Shown here in pieces: positions 50,718 to 58,868 of a stretch of DNA of 64,000 bases. Numbering within the stretch: the first letter of the stretch is position 1; each line of letters starts with the position of its first letter. The notes under the pieces were generated by a model. It had not been told where the DNA came from, made no database searches, and worked only from the letters and a program-made list of their open reading frames with translations. This DNA is from Christiangramia sp. OXR-203 (lineage in GTDB: Bacteria > Bacteroidota > Bacteroidia > Flavobacteriales > Flavobacteriaceae), in NCBI RefSeq assembly GCF_034372165.1, contig NZ_CP139698.1, positions 2,108,001-2,172,000 of the forward strand, in the 5' to 3' direction. The position numbers and the translations under genes were made by a program.

Positions 50718-51425
50718 ATGAAAAGACTGTTACTTTTGTTAACGCTTCTTTTTATTACCTCCCATTTATTCGCCCAGCAAGATCTGGACGACAAATATTA
50801 TTTCACCGAAGCACTTTTTGAGCATTTATCTGACTATAATAAGAAGGCGGATGCTGCATTTCGAGCTAATAAATATGAAAAAGCCCAGGAGCTCTTTGAA
50901 GAGTTTACTTCGGAACAGCTGGCAGGTTCTTACATGAATAATTTTAAGTTTAAGAACCTTCGAAATCGTGAAGTTGAGCTTTACGATTTTAATAAACCAA
51001 CCTTTCTTATTACTTATGCCAGCTGGTGTATTCCTGCAAAAGGAGAAATTCCTGCAATTAACGAATTAGCGAAAGAATATTCTGATAGAGTAGATTTCGT
51101 GGTATTGTTCTGGGATAAGCGTGAAACTGTCAAGAAACTTTCAGATCAATTCAACTCTCAAATTTCTGTAGTATACGTGGATGAATCTGAAAATAACGGT
51201 GGTTATGTCGTGAAACAATTGAAGCATTCACTAGGGCTCCCAACTTGTTTTTTACTTTCCGAAGATAAGAGGATAACATCTATTCGTAGAAGCGTATTCT
51301 CAGGACCTGCAATTGACCTCGAAACGGCCTATCAAAAAAACTACATCGCACTAGAAACCTCTATTTCAAAAAACCTGATTCCCGAGTACGACGAAGTGTA
51401 TGCTGACAATGTTAGCGTAGACTAA
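50718..51425 (+). CDS. Thioredoxin-fold exported protein lacking the second active-site Cys
   Basis: The 235-residue protein has a signal peptide (to ...LFAQ), a helical spacer (about 25-75) and a TlpA/redoxin domain with KPTFLITYASWC and EIPAINELAKEYSDRVDFVVLFWD. At the active site the usual WCxPC is WCIPA: Cys104 is present but residue 107 is Ala, so the CxxC disulfide cannot form. The cis-Pro loop reads LGLPTCFLL, with an additional Cys just after the cis-Pro. It may be a chaperone or a one-cysteine redox protein (inference). It overlaps the convergent transglycosylase gene by 4 bp. Confidence 0.83.
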   Translation: MKRLLLLLTLLFITSHLFAQQDLDDKYYFTEALFEHLSDYNKKADAAFRANKYEKAQELFEEFTSEQLAGSYMNNFKFKNLRNREVELYDFNKPTFLITYASWCIPAKGEIPAINELAKEYSDRVDFVVLFWDKRETVKKLSDQFNSQISVVYVDESENNGGYVVKQLKHSLGLPTCFLLSEDKRITSIRRSVFSGPAIDLETAYQKNYIALETSISKNLIPEYDEVYADNVSVD

Positions 51426-52384
51426 TCTAGTTTAGGATACTGACCTGCTTCAGGGATTTCAATATAATAAGTCTTTCTTGACGAATTATTGAGATGATCA
51501 TCCCTTAACCAGGGGTTATGAATTTTCAAAGTTTTATAATTGATTCCGAATTCTCTTGCAAAATCCGGGAAATTCGCTACAGCAGTATCTACTTTCACTT
51601 TATTTAGCTGAATTGGCGCGTAAAGATCTTCTTCATCGTAATCGAATCCATATTTTTTAGGATTGTTCATAATCTCCTTCAGGGCAAGAATTCTAAAAAC
51701 ATACCTACCAGTCTCTTCTCCTAGTAAAAGCTCATAATATTCATCAACCTTCTGTCTATCCAATTGCTTATCTACACCATACTGCCCGGCATTGTATGAA
51801 GCCGCAGCCAATGTCCAGGAACCAAAACGTGCCTTTGCTTTCTTCAGATAATCTGCAGCTACACGGGTAGATTTCTCTATGTTATAGCGCTCATCTACGT
51901 TAGCATTGATCTCTAATCCATACTCCTTCCCTGTTCCTTCAAGAATTTGCCAGAAACCCACTGCCTTAGCAGGGGACACCGCCTGAGTCAAACCACTTTC
52001 TATAACTGCAAGATATTTGAAGTCTTCAGGTATCCCTTCTTCCTGTAAAACTGGTTCTATGATTGGGAAAAACTTATTAGCTCGTTTTATAAGTAACAAA
52101 GCATTCGATTGCCAGTAGGTATTGACCAGAAGTTCTCTATCCATTCTTTCATAAACATCTGGATCTGCCAGTGGAACGGGCTCACCCGCAAAATCCAGAT
52201 TTGTTGGCACAGGCAACGCCTTGATCCGGTAGTTGTTTGCAACACTACGATCTTTGATAGTGTCAGCTACTGTACTACCGGACTCAGTTGAATTTAATTC
52301 ACCATCCTGCACATATGCATTAATACTTACCCCCAGGACCGTTAAAATCCCTACAAATATCAATGCGCTTTTCAATAAATTCAT
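51422..52384 (-). CDS. Lytic murein transglycosylase (SLT family)
   Basis: The 320-residue protein has an N-terminal signal or anchor (about 4-24) and an SLT goose-lysozyme-like domain: YLAVIESGLTQAVSPAKAVGFWQI places the catalytic Glu at residue 129, followed by DERYNIEKSTRVAADYL and LAAASYNAGQYGVDK. This resembles MltD. A typical LysM pair is not seen; the C-terminal 60 residues (FPDFAREFGINYKTLKIHNPWL) resemble a single LysM-like segment. It cleaves peptidoglycan glycan strands. Confidence 0.92.
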   Translation of the reverse strand: MNLLKSALIFVGILTVLGVSINAYVQDGELNSTESGSTVADTIKDRSVANNYRIKALPVPTNLDFAGEPVPLADPDVYERMDRELLVNTYWQSNALLLIKRANKFFPIIEPVLQEEGIPEDFKYLAVIESGLTQAVSPAKAVGFWQILEGTGKEYGLEINANVDERYNIEKSTRVAADYLKKAKARFGSWTLAAASYNAGQYGVDKQLDRQKVDEYYELLLGEETGRYVFRILALKEIMNNPKKYGFDYDEEDLYAPIQLNKVKVDTAVANFPDFAREFGINYKTLKIHNPWLRDDHLNNSSRKTYYIEIPEAGQYPKLD

Positions 52385-52394
52385 ATGTAATTAT

Positions 52395-53135
52395 TTAAGT
52401 TCTTTTAATCAATTCTCCGGTTTCGATAATTGCAGGTAGATTTTCGTTAAACCACCTGAATCTGTTTACAACCATAATATGCGTCCCGCCTTTAACGATG
52501 ATTGCATTATCAATATTTTTTACTGGAAAAACTTCATCCTGATCACCATGAATATGAATTACCTTTTCATCAGGCTTTTCACACTTCCAGTTCACCATTT
52601 GTTTTATGGACCAGTCCAGATATTGCTTGTCTGTAATAGAAATATACTGTTTATATAATTTCGCACGTTTTTTAAGAAATGGTCCAATTGCATACTTCTC
52701 AAATTGGTCTACGTAATTCACAAGACTTGTAGGTACTATTCGAAATAAGCCTGTTCTGGCAGCGAATTTCATATGTGGAGGTAGCTCGTTCGTACATTTT
52801 ACACTAGATATTATAATAAGCCTCTTCAAGTCCAGAAACTTTGCCATCTCCTGTACAATAACCCCTCCAAAAGAAACGCCTATCAATACAATGTTCTCAT
52901 GTTTAATAAACTGAAGCATTCTTTTCGAATAATCTTCAAGTGATTCATCTGTCTCAGGAATTACCCACTCAAGCAAATGTGTTTCATACTTTTCCGCAGG
53001 TAAAATCAGGTTTTCAAAAATTGTTGGAGCTGCTGCCATACCCGGCATGAAGTAAACATGTATACGCTTCTGCAAACTAATCTTTTTAACATGCGAGTTA
53101 CATGAAATGCACTCACAAAATCGTAAATTGAACAA
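52395..53135 (-). CDS. Alpha/beta hydrolase
   Basis: The frame gives 246 residues from an ATG at 53135, but the fold begins at about residue 24 (RIHVYFMPGMAAAPTIFE), so a start closer to there is possible. The nucleophile elbow is GVSFGG with Ser88; the acid lies in HGDQDE (about 199-204) and the His in GGTHIMV (about 222). The cap is small and helical. The substrate cannot be predicted. It is divergent from the pirin gene. Confidence 0.85.
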   Translation of the reverse strand: MFNLRFCECISCNSHVKKISLQKRIHVYFMPGMAAAPTIFENLILPAEKYETHLLEWVIPETDESLEDYSKRMLQFIKHENIVLIGVSFGGVIVQEMAKFLDLKRLIIISSVKCTNELPPHMKFAARTGLFRIVPTSLVNYVDQFEKYAIGPFLKKRAKLYKQYISITDKQYLDWSIKQMVNWKCEKPDEKVIHIHGDQDEVFPVKNIDNAIIVKGGTHIMVVNRFRWFNENLPAIIETGELIKRT

Positions 53136-53185
53136 TCAAAATTAGCCTTTAATCTTAGACTTTCAAATCTTATAACTCATAAATA

Positions 53186-53899
53186 ATGGATAAAATATTT
53201 CACGCTGCAGGATCTCGTGGTACCGCTAATCATGGCTGGTTGAACGCTAATTTCTCCTTTAGCTTTGCTAATTATTTCGATCCTAGTAAAACAAATTTCG
53301 GACTGCTTCGTGTACTTAATGATGACTACGTTAAATCTGGAATGGGATTTGGCACTCATCCACATAAGGATATGGAGATCATTTCAATTCCTCTCAAGGG
53401 TGCAATAAAACATAAAGATTCCATGGGCCACACTGCAGTTATTGAGCAGGGTGAAGTACAGGTAATGAGCGCCGGAACAGGTGTGGAACATAGCGAATTT
53501 AATTCCTCAAATGAAGAATTAAACATGCTCCAGATCTGGATCTTTCCGGATAAGAGTGGACATGAACCACGGTATGACCAAAAGAATTACAGCAAACAGT
53601 TAGATACTGGTGAGTTGGTTACAGTAGTAGCTCCAATGGGTCATAATGATGAAAACGCCTTGAAAATTCATCAAAACGCTTTCCTGTCAATTCAAAAGAC
53701 CGAAGCTGGCAGGAATATTGAGTATAATTTAAATAACAAGACCAATGGTGTCTATATCTTTATGATAGAGGGAGATTCAGAAATTGATAATTTAAAGCTT
53801 TCAAAGCGCGATGCTGTTGGTATCTGGAATACTCCGAAGATAAATGTTGACGTTAAAAATGAATCAACGGTACTTTTTATTGAAGTACCTATGAATTAA
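53186..53899 (+). CDS. Pirin family protein
   Basis: The 237-residue bicupin has N-terminal metal ligands at His58, His60, His102 and Glu104 (FGTHPHKDMEIIS and GTGVEHSEFN), and the YhhW-type motifs RGTANHGWLNANFSFSFANYFD. E. coli YhhW has quercetin 2,3-dioxygenase activity; other pirins are iron-dependent redox sensors. Which applies here is open. It is followed 10 bp later by a small acetyltransferase gene, probably in one transcript. Confidence 0.93.
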   Translation: MDKIFHAAGSRGTANHGWLNANFSFSFANYFDPSKTNFGLLRVLNDDYVKSGMGFGTHPHKDMEIISIPLKGAIKHKDSMGHTAVIEQGEVQVMSAGTGVEHSEFNSSNEELNMLQIWIFPDKSGHEPRYDQKNYSKQLDTGELVTVVAPMGHNDENALKIHQNAFLSIQKTEAGRNIEYNLNNKTNGVYIFMIEGDSEIDNLKLSKRDAVGIWNTPKINVDVKNESTVLFIEVPMN

Positions 53900-53909
53900 T
53901 TCTTGAAAT

Positions 53910-54206
53910 ATGAGTGTAGAAGAAATGAAGATTACAGACAATGAATTTTTGAGACAGTTTGAAACTGAAATTGATGGAGAACTCTGCATTATAGAATACT
54001 CTCAACAAGATAGAAAGATCTTCTTAACCAAGATAAAAGTATCTGAGAAAGTTCTGGACAAGCAAAATGATTTTATAGAAGCGGTTCTTTCCAGGATTAG
54101 CGAAACCAACATGAGAGTGGTTCCTACAAACCCAACCATTGCTGGTTTTATGCGGAAAAACAGAAGAAAATACAAAGATCTACTTCCTGTAGGTATTAAT
54201 ATTTAA
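53910..54206 (+). CDS. Small GNAT-like N-acetyltransferase (YjdJ/NATD1 type)
   Basis: The 98-residue minimal Gcn5-like domain has CIIEYSQQDRKIFLTKIKVSEKV, an amphipathic helix and the C-terminal VVPTNPTIAGFMRKNRRKYKDLL, the hallmark of the small COG2388 acetyltransferases. Its substrate is unknown. It is in probable operon with pirin and overlaps the stop of the convergent mtaB gene by 4 bp. Confidence 0.85.
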   Translation: MSVEEMKITDNEFLRQFETEIDGELCIIEYSQQDRKIFLTKIKVSEKVLDKQNDFIEAVLSRISETNMRVVPTNPTIAGFMRKNRRKYKDLLPVGINI

Positions 54207-55537
54207 ACCAATTCTTCCTGTAGCATTTCGAATCTTACCAGGCCATCTTCATCGATCTCGGTAAGATTCACTTTTTTAAGTGTATTTACCATCTCTGGAT
54301 TCCACGGTGCTTTAACCTTTACGTAGTTTTCTGTAAATCCGTGAATATAACCAGATTTGTTCTCTCCTTCGAATAGAACCGTTGATGTATTCCCAAGCTG
54401 ACTTTCATAAAAAGCTCTGCGCTTTTTAGCAGATAAGCCTCTCAGCATTTTACTCCTTTTCTTCCTTACCTTTAACGGGACTACTCCATCCATCTCCGCT
54501 GCCGGCGTATTATCCCTTTCTGAATAAGTAAAAACATGCAGGTATGATATATTCAATTCCTGAAGAAAATTATAGGTCTCCAGAAAATGCTCATCAGTTT
54601 CACCTGGAAAGCCAACAATTACATCTACGCCAATACAGGCATCTGGCATGACTGACCTGATCTTATTCACACGATCTACATATAGATCACTAAGATAGCG
54701 CCTGCGCATACGCTTCAGCATATCGTCACTTCCACTTTGAAGTGGAATGTGAAAATGAGGAACAAAAGTTTTACTTGAAGCTACAAAATCGATCGTTTCA
54801 TTTTTCAGCAGGTTGGGTTCTATAGAAGAAATTCGAAGTCTTTCAATCCCTTCAACTTCATCCAGTGCCTGTACGAGCTCAAGAAAAGTATGTTCATGCT
54901 TTTTATTTCCGAATTCACCTTTCCCGTAGTCTCCAATATTCACTCCCGTGAGAACGATCTCTTTGATTCCCTGTTCTGAAATTTCCGAAGCATTTTGAAG
55001 AACATTTTCAAGACGGTCGCTTCTGGAAATACCTCTGGCCAAAGGGATGGTGCAATACGTACATTTATAATCACATCCATCCTGAACTTTCAAAAAAGCG
55101 CGAGTACGATCACCTATAGAATAAGAACCCACGTAGAAATCGGCTTCATCGATCTCGCAGCTATGAACTTCACCATGATCATTCTTGGTGAGGTCGTTAA
55201 GGTAGTCTGTAATTTTGAATTTTTCAGTGGCACCCAGGACAAGATCCACACCATCTACCGCGGCTAGTTCTTCTGGTTTCAATTGAGCATAGCAACCAAC
55301 TGCAATAAGGAAAGCATCTTCATTAGCTTTCTGAGCATGCTTGACAATGGTTTTGAATCGTTTATCTGCATTTTCAGTAACAGAACAGGTGTTGATCACG
55401 TATATATCTGCCGCTTCTTCAAACTCCACCCTCTGGAATCCTTCATTCTCAAAAGATCTAGCGATCGTGGAAGTTTCAGAAAAATTCAGCTTACAGCCAA
55501 GGGTATAAAATGCTACTTTTTTTGCGCTCATGATCAA
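54203..55537 (-). CDS. mtaB: tRNA t6A37 methylthiotransferase MtaB
   Basis: The 444-residue radical SAM methylthiotransferase has three N-terminal cluster cysteines at Cys15, Cys51 and Cys82 (YTLGCKLNFSE, INTCSVTENAD, GCYAQ) and the radical SAM triad Cys155, Cys159, Cys162 in GCDYKCTYCTIP. A TRAM domain forms the last 65 residues. The CKLNxxE opening distinguishes MtaB from MiaB and RimO. It converts t6A37 to ms2t6A37 in tRNAs reading ANN codons. The second Met (MSAKK) may be the real start. Confidence 0.95.
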   Translation of the reverse strand: MIMSAKKVAFYTLGCKLNFSETSTIARSFENEGFQRVEFEEAADIYVINTCSVTENADKRFKTIVKHAQKANEDAFLIAVGCYAQLKPEELAAVDGVDLVLGATEKFKITDYLNDLTKNDHGEVHSCEIDEADFYVGSYSIGDRTRAFLKVQDGCDYKCTYCTIPLARGISRSDRLENVLQNASEISEQGIKEIVLTGVNIGDYGKGEFGNKKHEHTFLELVQALDEVEGIERLRISSIEPNLLKNETIDFVASSKTFVPHFHIPLQSGSDDMLKRMRRRYLSDLYVDRVNKIRSVMPDACIGVDVIVGFPGETDEHFLETYNFLQELNISYLHVFTYSERDNTPAAEMDGVVPLKVRKKRSKMLRGLSAKKRRAFYESQLGNTSTVLFEGENKSGYIHGFTENYVKVKAPWNPEMVNTLKKVNLTEIDEDGLVRFEMLQEELV

Positions 55538-55563
55538 TTCGTCTATTCCTGTAATTCGGGCTG

Positions 55564-55571
55564 CAAAGATA
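55564..55571 (-). promoter_or_regulatory. -7 box of mtaB
   Basis: TATCTTTG on the minus strand, 27 bp before the mtaB start, matches the consensus exactly; no -33 TTTG at the usual distance. Confidence 0.5.
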
Positions 55572-55642
55572 CCAACTTAAAGTGTTTCTAAAAAATCAAT
55601 TATCAAGCTGAAAATCAAATGCTCAACTCTGGTTTATAGAGT

Positions 55643-56815
55643 TTAATCCCGTCGCCATTTAGCGGAATAATCGAAAATATGCTCCATAATCTTTTCATCG
55701 ACTGCGGTGAGCTCTACTCCCCGTCGTTGCATTACCAGTCTGGCGGTCTCAAAAACCTTAGTAAGTTTGTATGTTGTTGTTCCTGCACTTCCACCCCAAC
55801 TATAAGAAGGAATAAAGTTTCTAGGGAAACCACTTCCAAAAATATTAGCACTCACTCCAACTACAGTCCCGGTATTAAACATGGTATTGATCCCACATTT
55901 ACTGTGATCTCCCATTATAAGTCCGCAGAATTGCAACCCGGTATCCGCAAATCTTGCTGTCTCATAATCCCATAAACGAACGGCGGCATAATTATTCTTA
56001 AGATTGCTGTTATTGGAATCGGCACCTATATTACACCACTCGCCAAGTACAGAATTCCCTAAAAAGCCATCATGTCCTTTATTAGAATTCTGAAACAACA
56101 CAGAGTTACTAATCTCACCACCCGCTTTACATGAAGGCCCGATGGTAGTTGCGCCATAAATTTTAGCACCCATCTTGATCGTTGCAGATTCCCCTAAAGC
56201 GAAAGGGCCTTTAATCAGCGATCCTTCCATAACTGTAGCATTTTTACCAATATAAATGGGACCATCACTGGCATTTAAGGAACAGTTCTCCACGCTGGCT
56301 CCTTCCTCAATAAAAATGTTTTCTGAAACCTTGGTATAATTAGAAGAATCTATCATCTGAGAAGTTCTTCCTTTGGTTAAATGATCAAAATCTAACTGAA
56401 TAGCTTCAGCATTTTTAGAGAAGATATCCCAGGTATGAGCAACAACAAAAGGCTTTCTGGATGATTCTTTAAGCTGAAGATCTTCAGGAGATGGTTCAGA
56501 ATTACCTTCAAACTTATATGCTATTAAGATGTCTTCAAAAACTAATTTTTCGCCATGCTGAAGTGCTGAAATTTCCTGCAGTAATTTGTCATCCGGTAAA
56601 ACAGAAGCATTGATAAAAATATTTGAACCTTCTAATTTCAATGGCCACTTTTCTGAAAGATATTCTTCAGTTTTAGTTGAAGTAATCAAATTCAATCGTT
56701 GCTCCCATTTTTCTCGGATGGTTAGTATCCCTATTCGTAGATCAGCTACTGGTCTGGTGAATGTAAATGGTAATAGATTATTTCGGAAAGTACCGTCAAA
56801 TAGAATATAGTTCAT
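55643..56815 (-). CDS. GlmU-family sugar nucleotidyltransferase-like protein
   Basis: The 390-residue protein begins MNYILFDGTFRNNLLPFTFTRPVADLR, characteristic of the Bacteroidota GlmU-like family. The second half is a left-handed beta-helix with hexapeptide repeats (IYIGKNATVMEGSLIKGPFALG, IKMGAKIYGATTIGP) as in GlmU acyltransferases. The nucleotidyltransferase half lacks the GxGTRMxP pyrophosphorylase loop, so its catalytic activity is uncertain. It might be a sugar-nucleotide synthase in wall or LPS synthesis (inference). Confidence 0.85.
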   Translation of the reverse strand: MNYILFDGTFRNNLLPFTFTRPVADLRIGILTIREKWEQRLNLITSTKTEEYLSEKWPLKLEGSNIFINASVLPDDKLLQEISALQHGEKLVFEDILIAYKFEGNSEPSPEDLQLKESSRKPFVVAHTWDIFSKNAEAIQLDFDHLTKGRTSQMIDSSNYTKVSENIFIEEGASVENCSLNASDGPIYIGKNATVMEGSLIKGPFALGESATIKMGAKIYGATTIGPSCKAGGEISNSVLFQNSNKGHDGFLGNSVLGEWCNIGADSNNSNLKNNYAAVRLWDYETARFADTGLQFCGLIMGDHSKCGINTMFNTGTVVGVSANIFGSGFPRNFIPSYSWGGSAGTTTYKLTKVFETARLVMQRRGVELTAVDEKIMEHIFDYSAKWRRD

Positions 56816-56834
56816 ATCGAATGCTTTGATTCAG

Positions 56835-56842
56835 CAAAAATA
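56835..56842 (-). promoter_or_regulatory. -7 box of the GlmU-like gene
   Basis: TATTTTTG on the minus strand, 20 bp before the start codon; no -33 partner recognised. Confidence 0.45.
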
Positions 56843-56877
56843 AAGTTTCCAGTGAAACGGACTGCTGCTAAAATGAA

Positions 56878-56898
56878 AAAGCCGCTAAAAGCGGCTTT
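56878..56898 (-). terminator. Terminator of rpmE
   Basis: AAAGCCGCT (56878-56886) and AGCGGCTTT (56890-56898) form a 9-bp stem with a 3-base loop, 23 bases past the rpmE stop. Confidence 0.85.
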
Positions 56899-56920
56899 AT
56901 ATGTCGAAAATTCGGAAGAA

Positions 56921-57175
56921 TTACTTCTTCTTAAATTTTGAGTATTTGTTCTTGAACTTGTCAATTCTACCTGCAGTATCCAGTAATTTGGTCTGTCCAG
57001 TATAGTATGGGTGAGAAGTTCTGGAAATTTCCAGTTTTACTAACGGGTATTCAGTTCCGTCAACTTCAATAGTTTCTTTTGTTTTTGCTGTAGATTTAGT
57101 TAAAAACACGTCTTCGTTAGACATATCTTTAAATGCTACTAATCTATAATTTTCCGGATGGATTCCCTGCTTCAT
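56921..57175 (-). CDS. rpmE: 50S ribosomal protein L31, type B
   Basis: The 84-residue protein starts [22 protein letters not shown] and has [28 protein letters not shown], the conserved L31 core. None of the zinc-binding cysteines of the C+ form are present, so this is the zinc-independent type B form, usual in Bacteroidota. It is a single gene with its own promoter and terminator and divergent from the DUF4199 gene. Confidence 0.96.
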   Translation of the reverse strand: MKQGIHPENYRLVAFKDMSNEDVFLTKSTAKTKETIEVDGTEYPLVKLEISRTSHPYYTGQTKLLDTAGRIDKFKNKYSKFKKK

Positions 57176-57202
57176 CGCTTTGATCTTTTAATTTTCGAGG
57201 TG

Positions 57203-57233
57203 CAAATTTAACTAATTACTACTTACGAACAAA
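57203..57233 (-). promoter_or_regulatory. Promoter of rpmE
   Basis: On the minus strand TTTG (57230-57233), 19 bases, then TAAATTTG (57203-57210): the same arrangement as at rpsF and rpmH. Confidence 0.65.
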
Positions 57234-57279
57234 TAAAATTGAAAAAAGTTTTTATTTATTATTGAGTGTAACGTTTCCT

Positions 57280-57287
57280 TATATTTG
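57280..57287 (+). promoter_or_regulatory. -7 box of the DUF4199-phosphomutase-exporter run
   Basis: TATATTTG, 38 bp before the ATG at 57326. A TTG at 57262-57264 lies 15 bases upstream, somewhat short for a -33 element. Confidence 0.5.
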
Positions 57288-57325
57288 TTAACTAACTGCT
57301 AAACTAATCAAACTTTAATTGAACA

Positions 57326-57856
57326 ATGGAAACTCCAGCTAAAAAAATTTCTTCATCCTATGGTTTATACTTAGGATTATCTTTAATTCTAATTGCAGTA
57401 CTAGCTTACGCCTTTGATCTGAGTTTATTTACTAAATGGTGGTTTGGGATATCAATGCTAGTATTTGTCATCATTATGGCATGTATGTCAACTAATAAAG
57501 CTAAAAAAGTTAGCACAAACTTATTCAGTTTTAAAGATGCATATGGCGCTTACTTCTTAACAGTCTTTATTGGAACATTCATTTCCCTAGTATTTGGAAT
57601 TATTTTATTTAATGTAATAGATTCGGATGCTGCTAGAACTTTGAATGAACTTACCATTGAATCAACTGTAAAGATGATGGAAGGTTTTGGTTCTCCGGAA
57701 TCTCAAATCAACGAAACGGTTAAACAATTACAAGAAACTAATCAATTCTCCATCATGAACCAATTGAAAGGTTACGGCTTTCAACTAATTATGTATGCGG
57801 TAATAGGATTAATCGTAGCTTTGATCTTTAGAGAGAAAGATAAGACAAACGCATAG
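57326..57856 (+). CDS. DUF4199 domain-containing membrane protein
   Basis: The 176-residue protein has four hydrophobic helices (about 12-28, 35-52, 70-95, 150-168) and a polar loop (about 98-145) rich in Glu, Gln and Asn. The layout and the MLVFVIIMACMSTNKAKKVS, FKDAYGAYFLTVFIGTFIS segments match DUF4199, a Bacteroidota family of unknown function often found directly upstream of a glycosyltransferase. Here it precedes a family 2 glycosyltransferase by 3 bp, and the two are surely co-transcribed. Confidence 0.88.
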   Translation: METPAKKISSSYGLYLGLSLILIAVLAYAFDLSLFTKWWFGISMLVFVIIMACMSTNKAKKVSTNLFSFKDAYGAYFLTVFIGTFISLVFGIILFNVIDSDAARTLNELTIESTVKMMEGFGSPESQINETVKQLQETNQFSIMNQLKGYGFQLIMYAVIGLIVALIFREKDKTNA

Positions 57857-57859
57857 TTC

Positions 57860-58819
57860 ATGCAGATATCGGTAGTTATACCATTACTCAACGAAGAGCA
57901 ATCTTTGGTTGAATTATATAATTGGATCGCAAAAGTATTGCGATCCAATTCCTTTTCTTATGAGATCATCTTTATTGATGATGGCAGCACAGATGGTTCC
58001 TGGAAGACAATTGAATCACTTTCTGAAGCCGATGATCGTGTAAAAGGTATACGTTTTAATAGGAATTACGGGAAATCCCAGGCTTTGCATGCTGGTTTTA
58101 TCGAAGCCCAGGGTGATGTGGTCATCACTATGGATGCCGATCTTCAGGACAATCCTGATGAAATTCCAGAATTATACGCCCTTATCAAGGAGCAGAAATA
58201 CGACCTTGTTTCGGGATGGAAAAAGAAGCGCTATGATAATGTGATCACCAAAAACCTTCCTTCCAAACTATTTAATGCTGCTGCCAGAAAAACTTCCGGA
58301 GTAAAATTAAATGATTTCAATTGCGGACTCAAAGCTTACCGAAAAGAAGTGATAAAAAACATCGATGTCTACGGTGAAATGCATCGATACATTCCTGTAC
58401 TTGCGAAAAATGCCGGTTACAGTAAGATCACCGAAAAGGAAGTTAAACACCAGGCTCGCAAATATGGTAACACAAAATTTGGCGCCAGTAGATTTATTAA
58501 TGGTTTCCTGGACTTAATCAGTATTTGGTTTCTTTCCAAATTTGGACGCAGACCTATGCATCTATTTGGAGCTCTGGGTGTTCTAATGTTTATCATCGGT
58601 TTTGTCTCGGCCTTTCTTATTGGTGTTTCCAAGCTCTATAAATTGTATCATGGCCTACCTAACGTACTGGTAACTCAGAATCCCTGGTTCTATATTTCAC
58701 TTGCAGTGATGATTATAGGCACACAATTTTTTCTTGCTGGTTTTCTGGGAGAGCTTATTCTTCGTTCAAAGCGTGAGAAAGAGCGCTACCTGATACGAAA
58801 AACCACCAGTAATATTTAG
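57860..58819 (+). CDS. Family 2 glycosyltransferase, polyprenyl-phosphate type
   Basis: The 319-residue GT-A enzyme has SVVIPLLNEEQSLVELY, IIFIDDGSTDGSW, MDADLQDNPDEIP (the DxD metal site, about 93-95), GWKKKRYDN and DFNCGLKAYRKEV, followed by two C-terminal membrane helices (about 233-255 and 272-292). This is the DPM1/GtrB arrangement that loads a sugar onto a polyprenyl phosphate at the cytosolic face of the membrane. The sugar donor is not predictable. Confidence 0.92.
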   Translation: MQISVVIPLLNEEQSLVELYNWIAKVLRSNSFSYEIIFIDDGSTDGSWKTIESLSEADDRVKGIRFNRNYGKSQALHAGFIEAQGDVVITMDADLQDNPDEIPELYALIKEQKYDLVSGWKKKRYDNVITKNLPSKLFNAAARKTSGVKLNDFNCGLKAYRKEVIKNIDVYGEMHRYIPVLAKNAGYSKITEKEVKHQARKYGNTKFGASRFINGFLDLISIWFLSKFGRRPMHLFGALGVLMFIIGFVSAFLIGVSKLYKLYHGLPNVLVTQNPWFYISLAVMIIGTQFFLAGFLGELILRSKREKERYLIRKTTSNI

Positions 58820-58868
58820 TACCTTTCTCGTATTAATCATTATTTTTGTTTAGTAAAACCAACTAATT

